In this document: in pieces, positions 1-8,477 of the stretch | How positions within the stretch are numbered: the first letter of the stretch is position 1 | Layout: each line of letters begins with the position of its first letter | NCBI RefSeq assembly: GCF_000177235.2 | Contig: NC_014829.1 | Span: 1,116,001-1,180,000 of the forward strand | Reading direction: 5' to 3' | DNA length: 64,000 nt | DNA from: Evansella cellulosilytica DSM 2522 | GTDB lineage: Bacteria > Bacillota > Bacilli > Bacillales > Salisediminibacteriaceae | Notes under the pieces: generated by a model | The model's database searches: none | Told to the model about the DNA's origin: nothing | What the model saw: the letters and a program-made list of their open reading frames with translations, nothing else | Program-made: the position numbers and the translations under genes

Positions 1-2
1 TA

Positions 3-182
3 AATGTTTTTGCAGAAATGGTTATGGAAGAGGTATATGATTTCTACGGTACGAGTGACATTGCGCTTTCACTCCATATTTATAATATAAATGTGAGGGA
101 TTGGAATGGTATGTATGATGAACCTTATACAGTGGTAAAATTTCCTGATGATGATGATTGGATGATTTACGAGGTGGAGTGA
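3..182 (+). CDS. C-terminal end of an unknown acidic protein (truncated by window edge)
   Basis: An open frame enters from the left edge and ends at a TGA at 180-182, giving the last 59 residues. The tail is rich in Asp and aromatic residues and finishes with a run of four Asp followed by WMIYEVE. No ribosome site or start lies inside the window, so this is the 3' end of a longer gene. I do not recognise the family. Codon use (A/T-ending codons) matches the neighbours, which supports real coding sequence. The following 285 bp up to the AraC gene hold no other gene that I can support. Confidence 0.55.
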   Translation, partial: NVFAEMVMEEVYDFYGTSDIALSLHIYNINVRDWNGMYDEPYTVVKFPDDDDWMIYEVE

Positions 183-467
183 GGTAGTTGTTTTAGAAAC
201 AGTGAAGTAGGAAATTGAGTATGCTTCGTATATTCCTATAAATTAGGAATCATGAATATTGATTCAACTTTTCCGGATAGTAAATAAGTTGTTCAGTAGA
301 CTAATTGTAAAAGTAACATAACTAGGAATAGTGGTATTGGATTCTAACTGTGATATAGTTTTCTAGAAAAAAACGATAATTTCTCCCGATCCTGCAAAAG
401 TGTGCACCGATAGTCGGGTCACGACAATTCATCATTGTTATTCTATTAATGAAAGGGAGGTCATTAC

Positions 468-1313
468 ATGGATTCATTGGAAAAAATGAATGGCGCGATA
501 AACTATATAGAAGATAATTTATTGAACGAAATTGATTTTCGAGAGGTGGCGAGAATTGCGCAATGTTCCGAATACCATTTTAAGAGGATGTTTTCATTTC
601 TGGCAGGTGTATCACTTTCGGAATATATTAGACGAAGAAGATTGACACTTGCGGCCTTTGATTTGAAGGACAGGAATGAAAAGGTGATAGATGTAGCAAT
701 GAAATACAGCTACCATTCTCCGGATTCTTTTACTAGAGCATTTCAAAGTCTTCATGGCGTTACTCCGACAGAAGCACGTCACCATGGCCATTCACTCAAA
801 GCATATCCTAAAATGACCTTCCAACTGACAATTAAGGGAGGAACAGAAATGAATTACAGAATTGTACAAAAAGAGGCATTTCGAGTTGTAGGTTGGAAAA
901 AAAGGATTAATTTGATTCCTCAAGGGACGAATCCTGAAATATCAGAAATGTGGGATACGATTAGTGATGAGACATATACACAAATCGAAGCGTTATCTGA
1001 TTTAACTCCTAGAGGTATAATCAATGTATGTACAAATTTCTCTGATGAGCGAAGTCAAACAGGGGAACTGGATTACTACATTGCAGCAGCGACAACGAAG
1101 CCTTGTCCAAATAACTTGGAAGAACTTGAAATACCAGCTTATACATGGGCGGTATTTGAAGTCGAGGGAGAATGGGATCAAGTACAAGATGCTTGGGGAA
1201 GAATTTATTCAGAGTGGTTCCCGTCATCTGGGTATGAGCATGTGGAGGGGCCAGAGATTTTAGCAAGTAAAGAGAACAGAAGTGAGATTTGGATGACAGT
1301 AGTAAAAAAATAG
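468..1313 (+). CDS. AraC-family regulator with GyrI-like effector-binding domain
   Basis: This is a 281-residue transcription factor. Residues about 8-105 form the two helix-turn-helix motifs of the AraC/XylS family (for example [17 protein letters not shown] and the second helix pair ending VTPTEARHH). Residues about 127-280 resemble the GyrI-like/SOUL effector-binding domain found in Rob and BmrR-type regulators, which usually binds small hydrophobic or cationic drugs. The start ATG has a strong AAAGGGAGGT site upstream. It is a single-gene unit closed by a hairpin terminator. The N-terminal HTH plus C-terminal GyrI order is common in Bacillus. The ligand and targets cannot be read from the sequence. 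Confidence 0.9.
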   Translation: MDSLEKMNGAINYIEDNLLNEIDFREVARIAQCSEYHFKRMFSFLAGVSLSEYIRRRRLTLAAFDLKDRNEKVIDVAMKYSYHSPDSFTRAFQSLHGVTPTEARHHGHSLKAYPKMTFQLTIKGGTEMNYRIVQKEAFRVVGWKKRINLIPQGTNPEISEMWDTISDETYTQIEALSDLTPRGIINVCTNFSDERSQTGELDYYIAAATTKPCPNNLEELEIPAYTWAVFEVEGEWDQVQDAWGRIYSEWFPSSGYEHVEGPEILASKENRSEIWMTVVKK

Positions 1314-1321
1314 AGTAATGA

Positions 1322-1373
1322 GAAACCCCGATATGAAACAGCCTGAGCTGTTGAGAATCGGGGTTATTTTTTA
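1322..1373 (+). terminator. Rho-independent terminator of the AraC-type gene
   Basis: The arms AACCCCGAT and ATCGGGGTT flank a loop containing a second small inverted repeat (CAGCCTGAGCTG), followed by ATTTTTTAT. It lies 9 bp after the stop codon. Confidence 0.85.
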
Positions 1374-1484
1374 TGGACGAAATATAGAAGTGATTACTTA
1401 GGAATTGAGTTTTTTTTATAATGTCCCCAGATTACACTATTTAGATAATTATTAAGCTCATATAAGGTCTAACAAGGGACTTCA

Positions 1485-2186
1485 TCATGAATAGGTGAAA
1501 GTCATCTCAACCGAGGCCATAATTTCAAGGGAACCTGGCTGGAGTGGGTCCCCTTCTGCTGCAGTCAGATTCATTGTACGGAAAGGGATAATATCTGGTT
1601 GAATAATTTCCTCTATTTTTTCAGGAGCCGCATGGAGGTTTACATGGAGACTAGATGCGATTGACGCCGCCTTTGTTTTTCCATCTTCCACTGCACGAAT
1701 TAATGCTTCCTCGTATAGTGATGAAGCATTTTGAATGGAAAAATCAATGCTTCTAATCGTATTGGCACCTGCAGCAACAGCATCGTCGGTAATTCTTCCT
1801 GCCATCGTAACGTCCTTCAGTATAATGTTAAGCAGATGACCAACCTGATAGCCTCGAAAAGTTTGCTTTCCATCAATAAAATCATATTGTGGATTCACCC
1901 GATACTCAATGGTTTGAATGTCACTCTCGGAAATACCTAAATTTATTAATAACTCTATAACTGCAGAAACGCGATTTGAATTCTCTAGCTGTGCCTCCCG
2001 TAAAGAAGGGGATTCAGTAACAGCTCCGAGGGTGATTGTTACAGTATCAGGAGGACTGGTAACCTTTCCTTCTCCATGCACCTTTATTTTTCCACCTTTA
2101 TTGGAATGTGCGAATGTACTCGACTGTGGGTTTGTGACCATGCTTTTTGAAGAAGAGCTTTGTTGGTAATAAGGATTAGTGTACAT
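1485..2186 (-). CDS. SIMPL-domain (DUF541/YggE-like) protein
   Basis: A 233-residue protein. After a Ser/Gln-rich N-terminal 35 residues, the sequence from about residue 36 (VHGEGKVTSPPDTVTITLG) to the end matches the SIMPL/DUF541 pattern: the GxGxV..xPDxa..t.gv start, a RVNPQYDF..G.....GY central strand and a closing ASVEMTFTY strand. Family members are mostly uncharacterised envelope or stress-associated oligomeric proteins. No signal peptide is visible, so the location is uncertain. The ATG is preceded by AAGGTAGG. It stands alone on the minus strand, convergent with the AraC-type gene. Confidence 0.85.
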   Translation of the reverse strand: MYTNPYYQQSSSSKSMVTNPQSSTFAHSNKGGKIKVHGEGKVTSPPDTVTITLGAVTESPSLREAQLENSNRVSAVIELLINLGISESDIQTIEYRVNPQYDFIDGKQTFRGYQVGHLLNIILKDVTMAGRITDDAVAAGANTIRSIDFSIQNASSLYEEALIRAVEDGKTKAASIASSLHVNLHAAPEKIEEIIQPDIIPFRTMNLTAAEGDPLQPGSLEIMASVEMTFTYS

Positions 2187-2360
2187 ATAGAAACCTACCT
2201 TCTAAAGATTTATACGATATGTATATGCCTAGTTTAGTATTTGGTTCTGTTTTGAGTATGGTAACGAGTATTTGGGTGCATTTGTGGGAGTGGTAAAACA
2301 GTGGAGCTACGTCAAAACAATGAGAATGGGATTATAGTAAAATCAGATAACTAACTCATT

Positions 2361-2389
2361 TTAGTGTTGTAAGTCTATTGTGATATAAT
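2361..2389 (+). promoter_or_regulatory. Candidate extended -10 promoter for the CxxC membrane protein
   Basis: TGATATAAT (extended -10, 2381-2389) lies 17 bp after a weak -35 (TTAGTG, 2361-2366). Transcription from here would run through the 2411-2460 hairpin before reaching the gene at 2528. Confidence 0.35.
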
Positions 2390-2410
2390 TAAACGGCACG
2401 GCACATTGAT

Positions 2411-2460
2411 TAAAGGTTGGCTTAAAAGGTAAAAATCAACCCTTTGAGTCAACCTTTTTC
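2411..2460. repeat. GGTTGACT-type palindromic repeat, terminator-like
   Basis: An imperfect hairpin with arms AAAGGTTG and CAACCTTT, an internal AGGTAAAAATCAACC, then a T-run. It belongs to a family with copies near 2926, 23169, 35612 and 39590. Here it sits between a possible promoter and the next gene. Confidence 0.6.
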
Positions 2461-2527
2461 TATTAGAACGTCATCAAAAAAATACTTAGCGTAAAATATT
2501 CGTAGAATAGAAATGGAGGAAAATCCT

Positions 2528-2827
2528 TTGAAACTTCCAATTTGTTGGTCTTGTAAACATCGATATAAATATATAGAAGCACTTCGTTTTTTATGGTCAA
2601 AAGAATGTCCTACATGTAATAAAAGACAGTATCTCACTGCCACTAGTAATTGGAAGACAATGCTTCCGACAGCTTTTATCTTACTTTTACCCGGATACTT
2701 CATTAGACATTATTTAGAACTACCGTTCATTATTTATGTATATGTCGGTATTGGTCTATTCACCCTGGCTATGTTAATAACACCATTTTTCTTACAGTTC
2801 ACAAACAGAACAGACCCATTAAATTAA
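2528..2827 (+). CDS. CxxC-20-CxxC small membrane protein (TIGR04104-like)
   Basis: A 99-residue protein when started at TTG 2528. The upstream in-frame ATG (2513) lies directly at the GGAGGA ribosome site (2515-2520) and so cannot be the start, whereas TTG 2528 has ideal 7-bp spacing. The N-terminus has CWSC and, 16 residues on, CPTC, a zinc-ribbon-like double CxxC pattern. Two membrane helices follow (about residues 45-60 and 67-87). This arrangement matches the Bacillus cxxc_20_cxxc family, whose function is unknown. Confidence 0.8.
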   Translation: MKLPICWSCKHRYKYIEALRFLWSKECPTCNKRQYLTATSNWKTMLPTAFILLLPGYFIRHYLELPFIIYVYVGIGLFTLAMLITPFFLQFTNRTDPLN

Positions 2828-2865
2828 TCTAGGATAATAATAGGGACTACTATGTAGTACTAATA

Positions 2866-2907
2866 GGGACGGTTCTTATTTGCCAAACGGCAAATAAGAA
2901 CCGTCCC
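2866..2907. repeat. Inverted-pair GGGACGGTTCT repeat
   Basis: Perfect 19-bp arms (GGGACGGTTCTTATTTGCC and its complement) around an AAAC loop. This is an inverted pair of the dispersed GAGAACCGTCCC unit; it could act as a terminator for the gene ending at 2827. Confidence 0.85.
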
Positions 2908-2925
2908 TACTCACTTACATTGTAT

Positions 2926-2975
2926 AGAGGGAGGCTCATCAGGTAAAAATCAACCTTTTGAGTCTCCCTCTTTTC
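2926..2975. repeat. GGTTGACT-type palindromic repeat
   Basis: AGAGGGAG..CTCA paired with TGAG.CTCCCTCT around AGGTAAAAATCAACC, followed by TTTTC. The same family as 2411-2460. The next 385 bp up to the small YjcZ-like gene hold no gene I can support. Confidence 0.6.
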
Positions 2976-3360
2976 AAAAAGGAGGAGATGAATGAGCCAC
3001 TTACGCAGCCGAGGATACTGCTTGCTATACATCAAAACTATTTGTATAGCTAATGTAATGTATTTCAATTAACAATGATTTGCTTGTACATATACATATG
3101 TTTTTAAGAAAAGGGTAAATTAGTAGTTTCTCCTATAAACATTTATCATTTTCCAATAATAGATAAGAAACTATATATGGGTGGTTTACACTACTATTTA
3201 TCTATTTGAGTGAGAACTAGGTTGCATGATAAAACTTTAGTTAATAAACTATTTTGTCTAAAATTAGGGGTCGTCCTATACGATTACTTCCTTTCTTTCA
3301 TAAAGTATTAGTGAGGTTGGGAGAGAACTTCCTCAAATTTGTATGAAGGAGGTTTTTATT

Positions 3361-3465
3361 TTGACACACAAACATCATACTGGAACAGGCGCTTTTGCCT
3401 TTGTCATTGTAGTTTTCGTACTGTTAGTCATTATTGGCGCAGTAGTGTCTACACCTTATTACTAA
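3361..3465 (+). CDS. YjcZ-family sporulation peptide
   Basis: A 34-residue peptide, short enough to be missed by many gene callers. TTG at 3361 is preceded by a perfect AAGGAGGT site (3346-3352) with 8-bp spacing. The sequence has a polar His-rich head (MTHKHHTGTG) and one hydrophobic helix, AFAFVIVVFVLLVIIGAVV, the pattern of YjcZ-type sporulation proteins in Bacillus. The nearly identical helix in the next gene (LVLFILLVIIGAVI) supports the call. It probably inserts as a single-pass membrane peptide during sporulation. Confidence 0.8.
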   Translation: MTHKHHTGTGAFAFVIVVFVLLVIIGAVVSTPYY

Positions 3466-3547
3466 TAAAAGGTTAGTGAAAAGGGGCTCCCCCCTCCCCT
3501 TTTCTACTTCTTTTAGTAAAGCAACTATGATGAAAGGAGTGAATAAT

Positions 3548-3670
3548 ATGTCTTACTATCATGGCTATCAATATGGTGGTTACCAGCACGGAGGATATCG
3601 AACAGGCTTTGCTCTAGTATTAGTGCTGTTTATCCTTTTAGTTATCATTGGAGCAGTAATCGCATTTTAA
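3548..3670 (+). CDS. YjcZ-family sporulation peptide
   Basis: A 40-residue peptide beginning MSYYHGYQYGGYQHGGYR, a Tyr/Gly/His-rich head typical of YjcZ, followed by one hydrophobic helix LVLVLFILLVIIGAVIAF. The start is ATG 3548 because AAAGGAGTG lies just upstream; longer readings from 3476 have no ribosome site and pass through a C-rich stretch. It follows a similar 34-residue gene by 82 bp, so the two look like a tandem duplication that has diverged in the head. Confidence 0.85.
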   Translation: MSYYHGYQYGGYQHGGYRTGFALVLVLFILLVIIGAVIAF

Positions 3671-3678
3671 GGTAAGAA

Positions 3679-3720
3679 GGGACGGTTCTCATTGGCCATT
3701 TGGCCAATGAGAACCGTCCC
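3679..3720. repeat. Inverted-pair GGGACGGTTCTC repeat
   Basis: Perfect palindrome with arms GGGACGGTTCTCATTGGCC and its complement around ATTT. It begins 8 bp after the YjcZ stop and may double as a terminator. Confidence 0.85.
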
Positions 3721-3760
3721 TATTATTATTAGTCAAACTATTCATAATCTTGTTTCTCTA

Positions 3761-3811
3761 TTTACAAAAAACTTACAAAAGTTGAACGCTCATTTATATA
3801 GAGTTAATAAT
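3761..3811 (+). promoter_or_regulatory. Possible PhoP box and -10 of the ugp operon
   Basis: TTTACA (3761) and CTTACA (3772) recur at an 11-bp step, with a weaker TGAACG at 3783, resembling Bacillus PhoP boxes (TTAACA-like hexamers spaced by about 5 bp). TAATAAT at 3805-3811 could be the -10. Placement upstream of a glycerol-3-phosphate importer fits Pho control, but only two of the repeats are good. Confidence 0.4.
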
Positions 3812-3958
3812 CATGGAGTATTCTTGAATGTGTAAAAGAGAGATAGATGCTTAAACTTTTTAAAAGAATGATGAATAGGCTTCTAAACATGTCTTACTTT
3901 TATTAGCCGCCTTGAAAGTAGTCTAGCTCTACGCGCTTTTCTTAAAAGGAGGGATTCC

Positions 3959-5095
3959 ATGAGTCATATACAACTTCATCAACTGTGTAAAACCTATGAT
4001 CAAAGTACTTTTGCTGTAGAAGATGCCACGGTTTCAATTGAAAAAGGAGAATTTTTTATTCTTGTAGGTCCGTCAGGGTGTGGAAAGAGTACGATTCTAC
4101 GGATGATTGCAGGTTTAGAGGGAATTAGTGCAGGTGAGCTATACATAGATAACCAACGAGCTAATCATTTACTGCCGAGTCAACGAAATTTATCGATGGT
4201 TTTTCAAAATTATGCCCTGTACCCTCATTTAACAGTGGAAGAAAATATTTTGTTTGGATTAAAAGTAAAAAAAGTGAAAAAGTTAGAAAGAAAAAAACGG
4301 TGTGAGGAAGCGGCTAAACTATTAGGGTTAACAAACTACTTAAAGCGTAAGCCAAGGGAGTTGTCTGGTGGACAAAGACAACGAGTTGCATTAGCACGAG
4401 CCGTAGTTAGTGATGCACCAATGTGCTTGATGGATGAACCGCTATCTAATCTTGATGCCAAACTGCGAGGGCATATGCGAACGGAAATTCGTCAGCTACA
4501 AAGAAAATTAGGTATTACGATGATATACGTAACGCATGACCAAGTAGAGGCGATGACGATGGGTGATAGAATCATGGTTTTAAAGGATGGAAAGGTTCAG
4601 CAAGTAGGAACGCCATTAGAAATCTATAATAAACCGAAGAATCTATTTGTTGCTACTTTTATTGGAGCGCCACCGATGAATATTTCAAAAGCAACGGTAG
4701 ATAGAATGAATAGCCAGTTACTATTGAAAAATGACCTTATTATACCTATAAGTAATGAGGAAGTCAGACAAATAAAGAGTGATACTGTTTATATAGGCAT
4801 TAGACCAGAGCAAATTAGTCGCGGGAAAGGTGAATCTAGAGACGTAGATTTTTCTGTACAGCTTTCGAATGTCGAAGTACTAGGTAATGAGACGTTACTA
4901 TCGTTTTATATCGGTGAGGATATATGGAAGGCTAAATGGTTAGGACAGTGGCCCTTGGATTTAAATAGGCAAACTAACATCTCCTTTTCTATAGAAAAAT
5001 TATATCTTTTTGATGGAGATACAGAAAAAACGGTTATTTCACCTGCGTGGAATGAAACGGTGTTAAAGGAGGTTCTGTCTGTTGAATCTCGTTGA
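3959..5095 (+). CDS. ugpC: ABC transporter ATP-binding protein, UgpC/MsmX type
   Basis: A 378-residue ATPase of the sugar importer (CUT1) class. It has Walker A GPSGCGKST (37-45), the signature LSGGQRQRVALARA, Walker B CLMDEP, the switch THDQVEAMTM, and a C-terminal TOBE-type regulatory domain (about 240-370). It would power the two permeases encoded next, which it overlaps by 14 bp. AAAGGAGGG precedes the ATG. Homologues such as MsmX serve several importers; since the sugar importer at 37.6-41 kb has no ATPase, this protein or a distant MsmX could serve both. Confidence 0.93.
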   Translation: MSHIQLHQLCKTYDQSTFAVEDATVSIEKGEFFILVGPSGCGKSTILRMIAGLEGISAGELYIDNQRANHLLPSQRNLSMVFQNYALYPHLTVEENILFGLKVKKVKKLERKKRCEEAAKLLGLTNYLKRKPRELSGGQRQRVALARAVVSDAPMCLMDEPLSNLDAKLRGHMRTEIRQLQRKLGITMIYVTHDQVEAMTMGDRIMVLKDGKVQQVGTPLEIYNKPKNLFVATFIGAPPMNISKATVDRMNSQLLLKNDLIIPISNEEVRQIKSDTVYIGIRPEQISRGKGESRDVDFSVQLSNVEVLGNETLLSFYIGEDIWKAKWLGQWPLDLNRQTNISFSIEKLYLFDGDTEKTVISPAWNETVLKEVLSVESR

Positions 5096-6029
5096 AGCGG
5101 AACGCGTTCGAATGAAACTAGCTGAAAATCAATTGATTGATCATCAATCGTTGTGGAGAAAAACAGCAAATATTAGAATTGCTATGTTGTATTTGCTTCC
5201 TTCCATCTTGTTATTTTCGATATTTCTTTTTTACCCAATGATCAAAACAGTATATTTAAGCTTTTTCTTAACGGATGCTAAAGGAGCGGCAGCAGTGTTT
5301 GTAGGATTGGAAAACTATATATATTTACTACAATCTGCTAAATTTCAAAAAAGCATGCTCTCTACAGGCCTCTTTGTACTTTACACCGTTCCGACTAGTG
5401 TAATTATTGCACTATTTTTAGCCTTACTGTCCAATGAGAAGCTAAGAGGAATCGGTTTTTTCAGAACAATTTTCTCATCAACGATGGGAATGTCTGTGGC
5501 AGCATCAGCAGTCATTTGGTTGTTCTTATTTCATCCGACAGTAGGTACCATCAATAGCTTTTTAGGGATGTTTGGAATTCCTGCAATTAGATGGCTATTA
5601 GATCCAACATGGGCTCTTATATCCATTGCTATCACAACAATATGGATGAATATTGGATTTTCTTTTTTGATTATTTTAGGTGGTTTGCAGAATATAGACC
5701 AGCATTTATACGAAAGTGCCAATATTGACGGAGCAGGGTATTTTTATCAATTACGGAGAATTACTGTGCCAATGCTGTCACCTACACTATTTTTTATCAT
5801 TACAATTACTTTCATTAATTCGTTTCAATCCTTTGGGCAAGTGGATATCTTAACAAGAGGTGGACCGGCAGAGTCGACGAATTTAATCGTGTACTCCATT
5901 TATCAGGACGCATTTATTAACTATCAATTTGGTACGGCTAGTGCCCAGGCTATTATGCTTTTTATCATCGTTTTTGTTTTAACATTGCTGCAATTTAAGT
6001 TTGGTGAAAGGAAGGTGCATTATCAGTGA
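5082..6029 (+). CDS. ugpA: ABC permease, UgpA-like (glycerol-3-phosphate importer)
   Basis: A 315-residue inner membrane subunit with six predicted helices. The cytoplasmic coupling loop reads ESANIDGAGYFYQLRRITVP, the MalF-family EAA motif that docks on the ATPase. It starts at TTG 5082 inside the end of ugpC, with AAAGGAGGT (5065-5073) as ribosome site, so the two are translationally coupled. Its GTG-starting partner overlaps its stop codon by 4 bp. The assignment to glycerol-3-phosphate rests on the binding protein downstream. Confidence 0.9.
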   Translation: MNLVEAERVRMKLAENQLIDHQSLWRKTANIRIAMLYLLPSILLFSIFLFYPMIKTVYLSFFLTDAKGAAAVFVGLENYIYLLQSAKFQKSMLSTGLFVLYTVPTSVIIALFLALLSNEKLRGIGFFRTIFSSTMGMSVAASAVIWLFLFHPTVGTINSFLGMFGIPAIRWLLDPTWALISIAITTIWMNIGFSFLIILGGLQNIDQHLYESANIDGAGYFYQLRRITVPMLSPTLFFIITITFINSFQSFGQVDILTRGGPAESTNLIVYSIYQDAFINYQFGTASAQAIMLFIIVFVLTLLQFKFGERKVHYQ

Positions 6030-6844
6030 GAGGTGGAAAAATACGTTCGATTGTCTTTTACGTATTATTGCTTGTATCTGCATTACTCCTTTTTTTTCCT
6101 ATAATCTATTCGGTACTCGTAAGCTTCATGAATGGTGCGGAAGTACTAGGACGTGCATTCCTACCTTCATCAATAAATGTTGATAACTATGTAAAGGTTT
6201 TTGGAACAGTACCTTTACTGCATTACTTGAAAAATAGTTTTATAGTTTCATGTATTGTCATGATTGGTCAATTAATTGTATGTTCTTTAGCAGCCTTTGT
6301 GTTCGCCTTTATTCCATTTAAAGGACGGAATTTTATCTTTCTATTGTTTATATCAACGCTAATGATTCCATGGGAAGCAGCGATGATACCTAACTTTTTA
6401 ACCATTCAAAGCTTAGGCTGGATGAATTCCTATTTGAGCATGACGGTACCTTTTTTTGCCTTAGCGTTTGGAACTTTTCTATTACGTCAGCATTTTAAAA
6501 CAATTCCTCATGAATTATATGAGGCTTCACAAATAGAAGGATTATCTCGGTTTCAATTTTTTTATAAGGTTGTCATTCCTTATGCAAAAACAAGCTTAGT
6601 AACACTAGGTATTTATGGCTTTTTAACCACGTGGAATATGTATTTATGGCCATTGTTAGTGACTACAAATGACATGAAACGAACAGTGCAGATTGGCTTG
6701 AAACAGCTACAAACAGTAGAGGTTTCTACGGAGTGGGGGGTAGTAATGGCTGGTGTTGTCATTGTGATCTTACCAACGCTATTACTTCTATTTATAGGAC
6801 AAAAACAGCTTCAAAAGGGTTTGACACAGGGTGCATTAAAATAA
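6026..6844 (+). CDS. ugpE: ABC permease, UgpE-like (glycerol-3-phosphate importer)
   Basis: A 272-residue MalG-family permease with six predicted helices and the coupling-loop motif ELYEASQIEGLSRFQFFYKVVIP. The start GTG at 6026 overlaps the stop of ugpA (GTGA), with GAAAGGAAGG upstream. The binding-protein gene follows 15 bp after its stop. It forms the heterodimeric pore with the upstream permease. Confidence 0.9.
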   Translation: MRGGKIRSIVFYVLLLVSALLLFFPIIYSVLVSFMNGAEVLGRAFLPSSINVDNYVKVFGTVPLLHYLKNSFIVSCIVMIGQLIVCSLAAFVFAFIPFKGRNFIFLLFISTLMIPWEAAMIPNFLTIQSLGWMNSYLSMTVPFFALAFGTFLLRQHFKTIPHELYEASQIEGLSRFQFFYKVVIPYAKTSLVTLGIYGFLTTWNMYLWPLLVTTNDMKRTVQIGLKQLQTVEVSTEWGVVMAGVVIVILPTLLLLFIGQKQLQKGLTQGALK

Positions 6845-6859
6845 AAGGAGAGATTAGTT

Positions 6860-8263
6860 ATGTTAAGAAAATTATCTTGGATTTTTCTTGTCATCATGCT
6901 TTTAGGGGTAATTGCTGCTTGTTCTACAGAAGAAAGTGAGGCTTCACCAGAAACATTAGACACAGAAACTACGGATAACAACGATGATAGTGCTGAGGAA
7001 GAAGAATCTCCAGTGGAGGATGATGCAACTGGGGATGATAAAGTATCTGTGGAGTTTTGGCACGGAATGGGTGGAGGTCTAGGTGAGGCGTTAGATGAAC
7101 TAGTAGACCAATATAATGCTTCTCAAGACGCGGTAGAGGTTGTATCGGAATACCAAGGTTCTTATGAAGAGTTATTAACTAAGTTTAGAAGTGTAGGGGG
7201 TACGAGTGAGGCTCCTGCATTAGTGCAAGTCTTCGAGGTAGGAACGAAATATATGATTGACTCAGGCTACATAACTCCAGTTCAAGAGTGGATAGATAAA
7301 GATAATTATGATGTTAATCAGCTTGAAGGAAACATATTAAGCTACTACACTGTAGATGGTTCGTTATATTCTATGCCATTTAACTCTTCTACACCTGCAC
7401 TTCTTTACAATAAGGATGCCTTTGAGGAGGTAGGATTAGATCCAGAAAATCCACCAACAACCTTCTCAGAAATAATGGAGGCAGCAGAAATGTTAACGAC
7501 AGATGACCGTTATGGGTTTTCAATCTTAGGCCATGGGTGGTTCTTTGAACAGCTACTTTCTACTCAAGGGGCAGATTATGTCAATAACGATAATGGTAGA
7601 TCGGATATCGCAACAGAAGCGATTTTTAATGGAGAAGAAGGACTTCGTGCATTTGAATGGATTAATGAAATGAACAAAGCTGGTACATTCGGATATTTTG
7701 GATCAAGCTGGGATGACGTTCGTGCTGCATTCCAAGCAGAACAAGTAGCGATGTATTTAGATTCCTCAGCAGGAACGAAAGGAACGGTCGATAATGCGCC
7801 ATTCGCAGTAGGGTCAGGATTTGTTCCTTATGCGGACGAAGTAGAAAGAAATGGTGTAATTATCGGAGGTGGATCTATTTGGATGGCAAATGGAATTTCT
7901 GAAGAAGAGCAGGCAGCAGCCTTCGATTTCATGAAATTTTTGCAAACACCTGAGGTGCAAGCAGAATGGCATCTAGCAACTGGCTATTTTGCAATAAATC
8001 CGTCTGCTTATGACGAGCCAATTGTGTCTGAAGTTCATGAAGAGTATCCGCAATTAAGAGTTCCTATCGAACAATTACAAGCTACTTTACCAGGAACGGC
8101 TACTCAAGGCGCATTAATATCGGTATTTCCTGAATCGCGTCAGCTTGTCGTGACGGCTCTAGAAAATATGCTACAAGGCATGGAACCGAAGGAAGCGTTG
8201 GATCAAGCAGTAGAAGGTACTAACCGAGCAATTGAAATTGCAAATAGAACATCAGGAGAGTAA
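6860..8263 (+). CDS. ugpB: sn-glycerol-3-phosphate-binding lipoprotein, UgpB-like
   Basis: A 467-residue lipoprotein. The signal peptide ends in a lipobox (GVIAAC) and is followed by an acidic Glu/Asp/Thr linker to about residue 60. The mature part has hallmarks of E. coli UgpB: FWHGM near the start, VQVFEVGTKYM, PFNSSTPALLYNKDAF, IIGGGSIWM and EWHLATGYFAI. It captures glycerol-3-phosphate or its diesters outside the membrane for the upstream permeases. Gene order ATPase-permease-permease-binding protein is that of several Bacillus ugp operons. Confidence 0.9.
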   Translation: MLRKLSWIFLVIMLLGVIAACSTEESEASPETLDTETTDNNDDSAEEEESPVEDDATGDDKVSVEFWHGMGGGLGEALDELVDQYNASQDAVEVVSEYQGSYEELLTKFRSVGGTSEAPALVQVFEVGTKYMIDSGYITPVQEWIDKDNYDVNQLEGNILSYYTVDGSLYSMPFNSSTPALLYNKDAFEEVGLDPENPPTTFSEIMEAAEMLTTDDRYGFSILGHGWFFEQLLSTQGADYVNNDNGRSDIATEAIFNGEEGLRAFEWINEMNKAGTFGYFGSSWDDVRAAFQAEQVAMYLDSSAGTKGTVDNAPFAVGSGFVPYADEVERNGVIIGGGSIWMANGISEEEQAAAFDFMKFLQTPEVQAEWHLATGYFAINPSAYDEPIVSEVHEEYPQLRVPIEQLQATLPGTATQGALISVFPESRQLVVTALENMLQGMEPKEALDQAVEGTNRAIEIANRTSGE

Positions 8264-8284
8264 AAAGATTTGTAAAGGTAAGGA

Positions 8285-8326
8285 GGGACGGTTCTCATTA
8301 GCCATTTGGCTAATGAGAACCGTCCC
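8285..8326. repeat. Inverted-pair GGGACGGTTCTC repeat, likely ugp terminator
   Basis: Arms GGGACGGTTCTCATTAGCC and its complement around ATTT, followed by TTTTAGCCTTTT. It starts 22 bp after the ugpB stop. Confidence 0.85.
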
Positions 8327-8477
8327 TTTTAGCCTTTTGACTTCGCTTGCTTTATTAACTTAGTTCTTTTAGTAAAAGGATAAATTAGTTAGATAAAATA
8401 GTCTAATTTAAGTATAATAAGACTATATAATCAAACTATTAAATGGAATACAAATACTAATGGGGGAGACAGATTAC

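Noticed and set aside
361-425. Possible hairpin CCCGAT...GTCGGG before the AraC-type gene
   Set aside because: Short arms with mismatches and a large loop; it could be chance.
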